Positions 5,957 to 6,255 of a stretch of DNA of 6,255 nucleotides are shown piece by piece. Under the pieces are notes generated by a model. It was not told where the DNA came from. It did no database searches and worked only from the letters and a program-made list of their open reading frames with translations. Every line of letters begins with the position of its first letter. The first letter of the stretch is position 1. Both the position numbers and the translations under genes were made by a program. The DNA is from Sulfurovaceae bacterium (lineage in GTDB: Bacteria; Campylobacterota; Campylobacteria; Campylobacterales; Sulfurovaceae): assembly GCA_029933395.1 (NCBI GenBank), contig JAOZOG010000121.1, positions 1 to 6,255 of the forward strand, written 5' to 3'.

Positions 5957-5959
5957 TAT
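5943..5959. promoter_or_regulatory. perfect palindrome over the ccdAB -35 (candidate operator)
   Basis: ATATTTAC-A-GTAAATAT is an 8-bp perfect inverted repeat around a single base. It covers the proposed -35 of ccdAB. CcdA-type ribbon-helix-helix dimers bind short palindromes in their own promoter, so this is the natural candidate for the autoregulatory operator. Confidence 0.42.
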
Positions 5960-5977
5960 CTCAAGGAGACCTTTGCT

Positions 5978-6136
5978 CCAAATCCCGAAATAGAAATACA
6001 GCACTCTACGCATTCATCGCATACAGGTACTTTGCGAAAAATCATCGATGAACCTTCGGGTGCACCTCAAATTTTTCACAAACCCCCTGCATACGAGCAT
6101 TGCACATATTGCAAGTATTTCTATTTCGGGATTTGG
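5978..6136. repeat. 159-bp hairpin-shaped element with 22-bp perfect terminal inverted repeats
   Basis: Arms 5978-5999 and 6115-6136 are perfect reverse complements over 22 bp. The interior continues the palindrome in one register: 6019-6042 pairs with 6071-6094 at 18 of 24 positions, 6000-6018 pairs with 6095-6113 at 11 of 19, and only one base (6114) is unpaired between blocks. The exact centre is ACC-TTCG-GGT (6052-6061), a C(UUCG)G tetraloop if transcribed rightward. No ORF lies inside. No clear target-site duplication is seen at the edges (CTTTGCT left, GTTTACT right), and there is no attC core (GTTRRRY). It may be a MITE-like palindromic element, an invertible segment, or a structured RNA. 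Sequence alone does not choose between these. Confidence 0.6.
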
Positions 6137-6200
6137 GTTTACTGCTTGAAACTAGCTGCGGCTTGGGCAGAAATTTCAATAATGCAGATATATTGCTGGA
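6137..6200. other. gene-free spacer between the hairpin element and operator copy 3
   Basis: The stretch from 5907 to the window end has no protein gene. It holds the ccdAB promoter and palindrome, the 159-bp element, and the promoter-like region from 6201. This remaining 64-base part shows only a short GAAATTTC palindrome and no supported feature. Confidence 0.4.
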
Positions 6201-6237
6201 AATTCACACACAATTCACATAGAAAAGGTACTATACT
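6201..6237 (+). promoter_or_regulatory. operator copy 3 and linked -10: promoter for a gene beyond the window
   Basis: AATTCACAC (6201-6209) and AATTCACAT (6212-6220) are near-identical half-sites at an 11-bp period. TACTAT (6229-6234) begins 28 bases after the first half-site, exactly as in copies 1 and 2. A better hexamer, TATACT (6232-6237), overlaps it three bases later and shares TATACTTCT with the copy-2 promoter. The half-sites resemble AGTTCACGT of copy 2. The flanking ACGGA is absent, so this copy is less certain. The gene served must start right of the window. Confidence 0.42.
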
Positions 6238-6255
6238 TCTTTCAAACTACAAAAA

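Noticed and set aside
5978..6136. Integron attC site
   Set aside because: Size and palindromy fit and a toxin-antitoxin pair is adjacent, but no GTTRRRY/RYYYAAC core is found at the ends.
5971..6143. Target-site duplication around the 159-bp element
   Set aside because: Flanks CTTTGCT and GTTTACT share no convincing direct repeat, so transposition is not proven.
6137..6255. CRISPR leader/array or tRNA at the right edge
   Set aside because: No regularly spaced repeats beyond the two half-sites and no cloverleaf pattern.

Overview
The window reads as chromosome of a Campylobacterota-like (epsilonproteobacterial) chemolithotroph. The lineage is an inference from gene style: compact overlapping genes, weak -35 boxes, a small OmpR-type two-component pair with a THELNTP phosphoacceptor motif, and several small monohaem c-type cytochromes. 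No rRNA, tRNA or species marker is present. By eye the left 5.2 kb has balanced base composition, while the right end (about 5.3-6.25 kb) is more AT-rich and looks like an accessory module.

Layout. Positions 1-111 hold the 3' end of a probable membrane-protein gene. It is followed almost without a gap by an MgtC/SapB-DUF4010 integral membrane protein (116-1384). A tiny lipoprotein gene (1394-1609, minus strand) converges on it. Divergent from the lipoprotein is a tight three-gene operon: OmpR-family response regulator (1806-2471), sensor histidine kinase starting at a TTG inside the regulator gene (2461-3618), and a periplasmic monohaem cytochrome c overlapping the kinase stop (3612-3974). 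Next comes a two-gene unit: a ferritin-like DUF2202 lipoprotein (4043-4762) and a second periplasmic monohaem cytochrome c (4795-5223). A palindromic intergenic repeat (5234-5305) closes this block. On the minus strand follows a CcdA/CcdB toxin-antitoxin pair (5356-5906) with its own promoter and a perfect palindrome over the -35. The last 300 bp hold a 159-bp hairpin-shaped element with 22-bp perfect terminal inverted repeats, then a promoter-like region pointing out of the window.

The most interesting signal is regulatory. A pair of half-sites with an 11-bp period (consensus about ARTTSAYAT) occurs three times: upstream of the regulator operon (1675-1694), upstream of the DUF2202-cytochrome unit (3980-3999), and at the right edge (6201-6220). 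In the first two copies 19 of 21 bases are identical, and each sits at exactly the same distance (10 bases) from a -10 hexamer. This is the layout expected for class II activation by a PhoB/OmpR-type regulator. The simplest reading is that the two-component system activates itself (with its partner cytochrome) and the DUF2202-cytochrome unit, and probably an unseen gene to the right. Together these genes suggest a periplasmic redox, metal or oxidant sensing-and-response circuit; the stimulus cannot be read from sequence.
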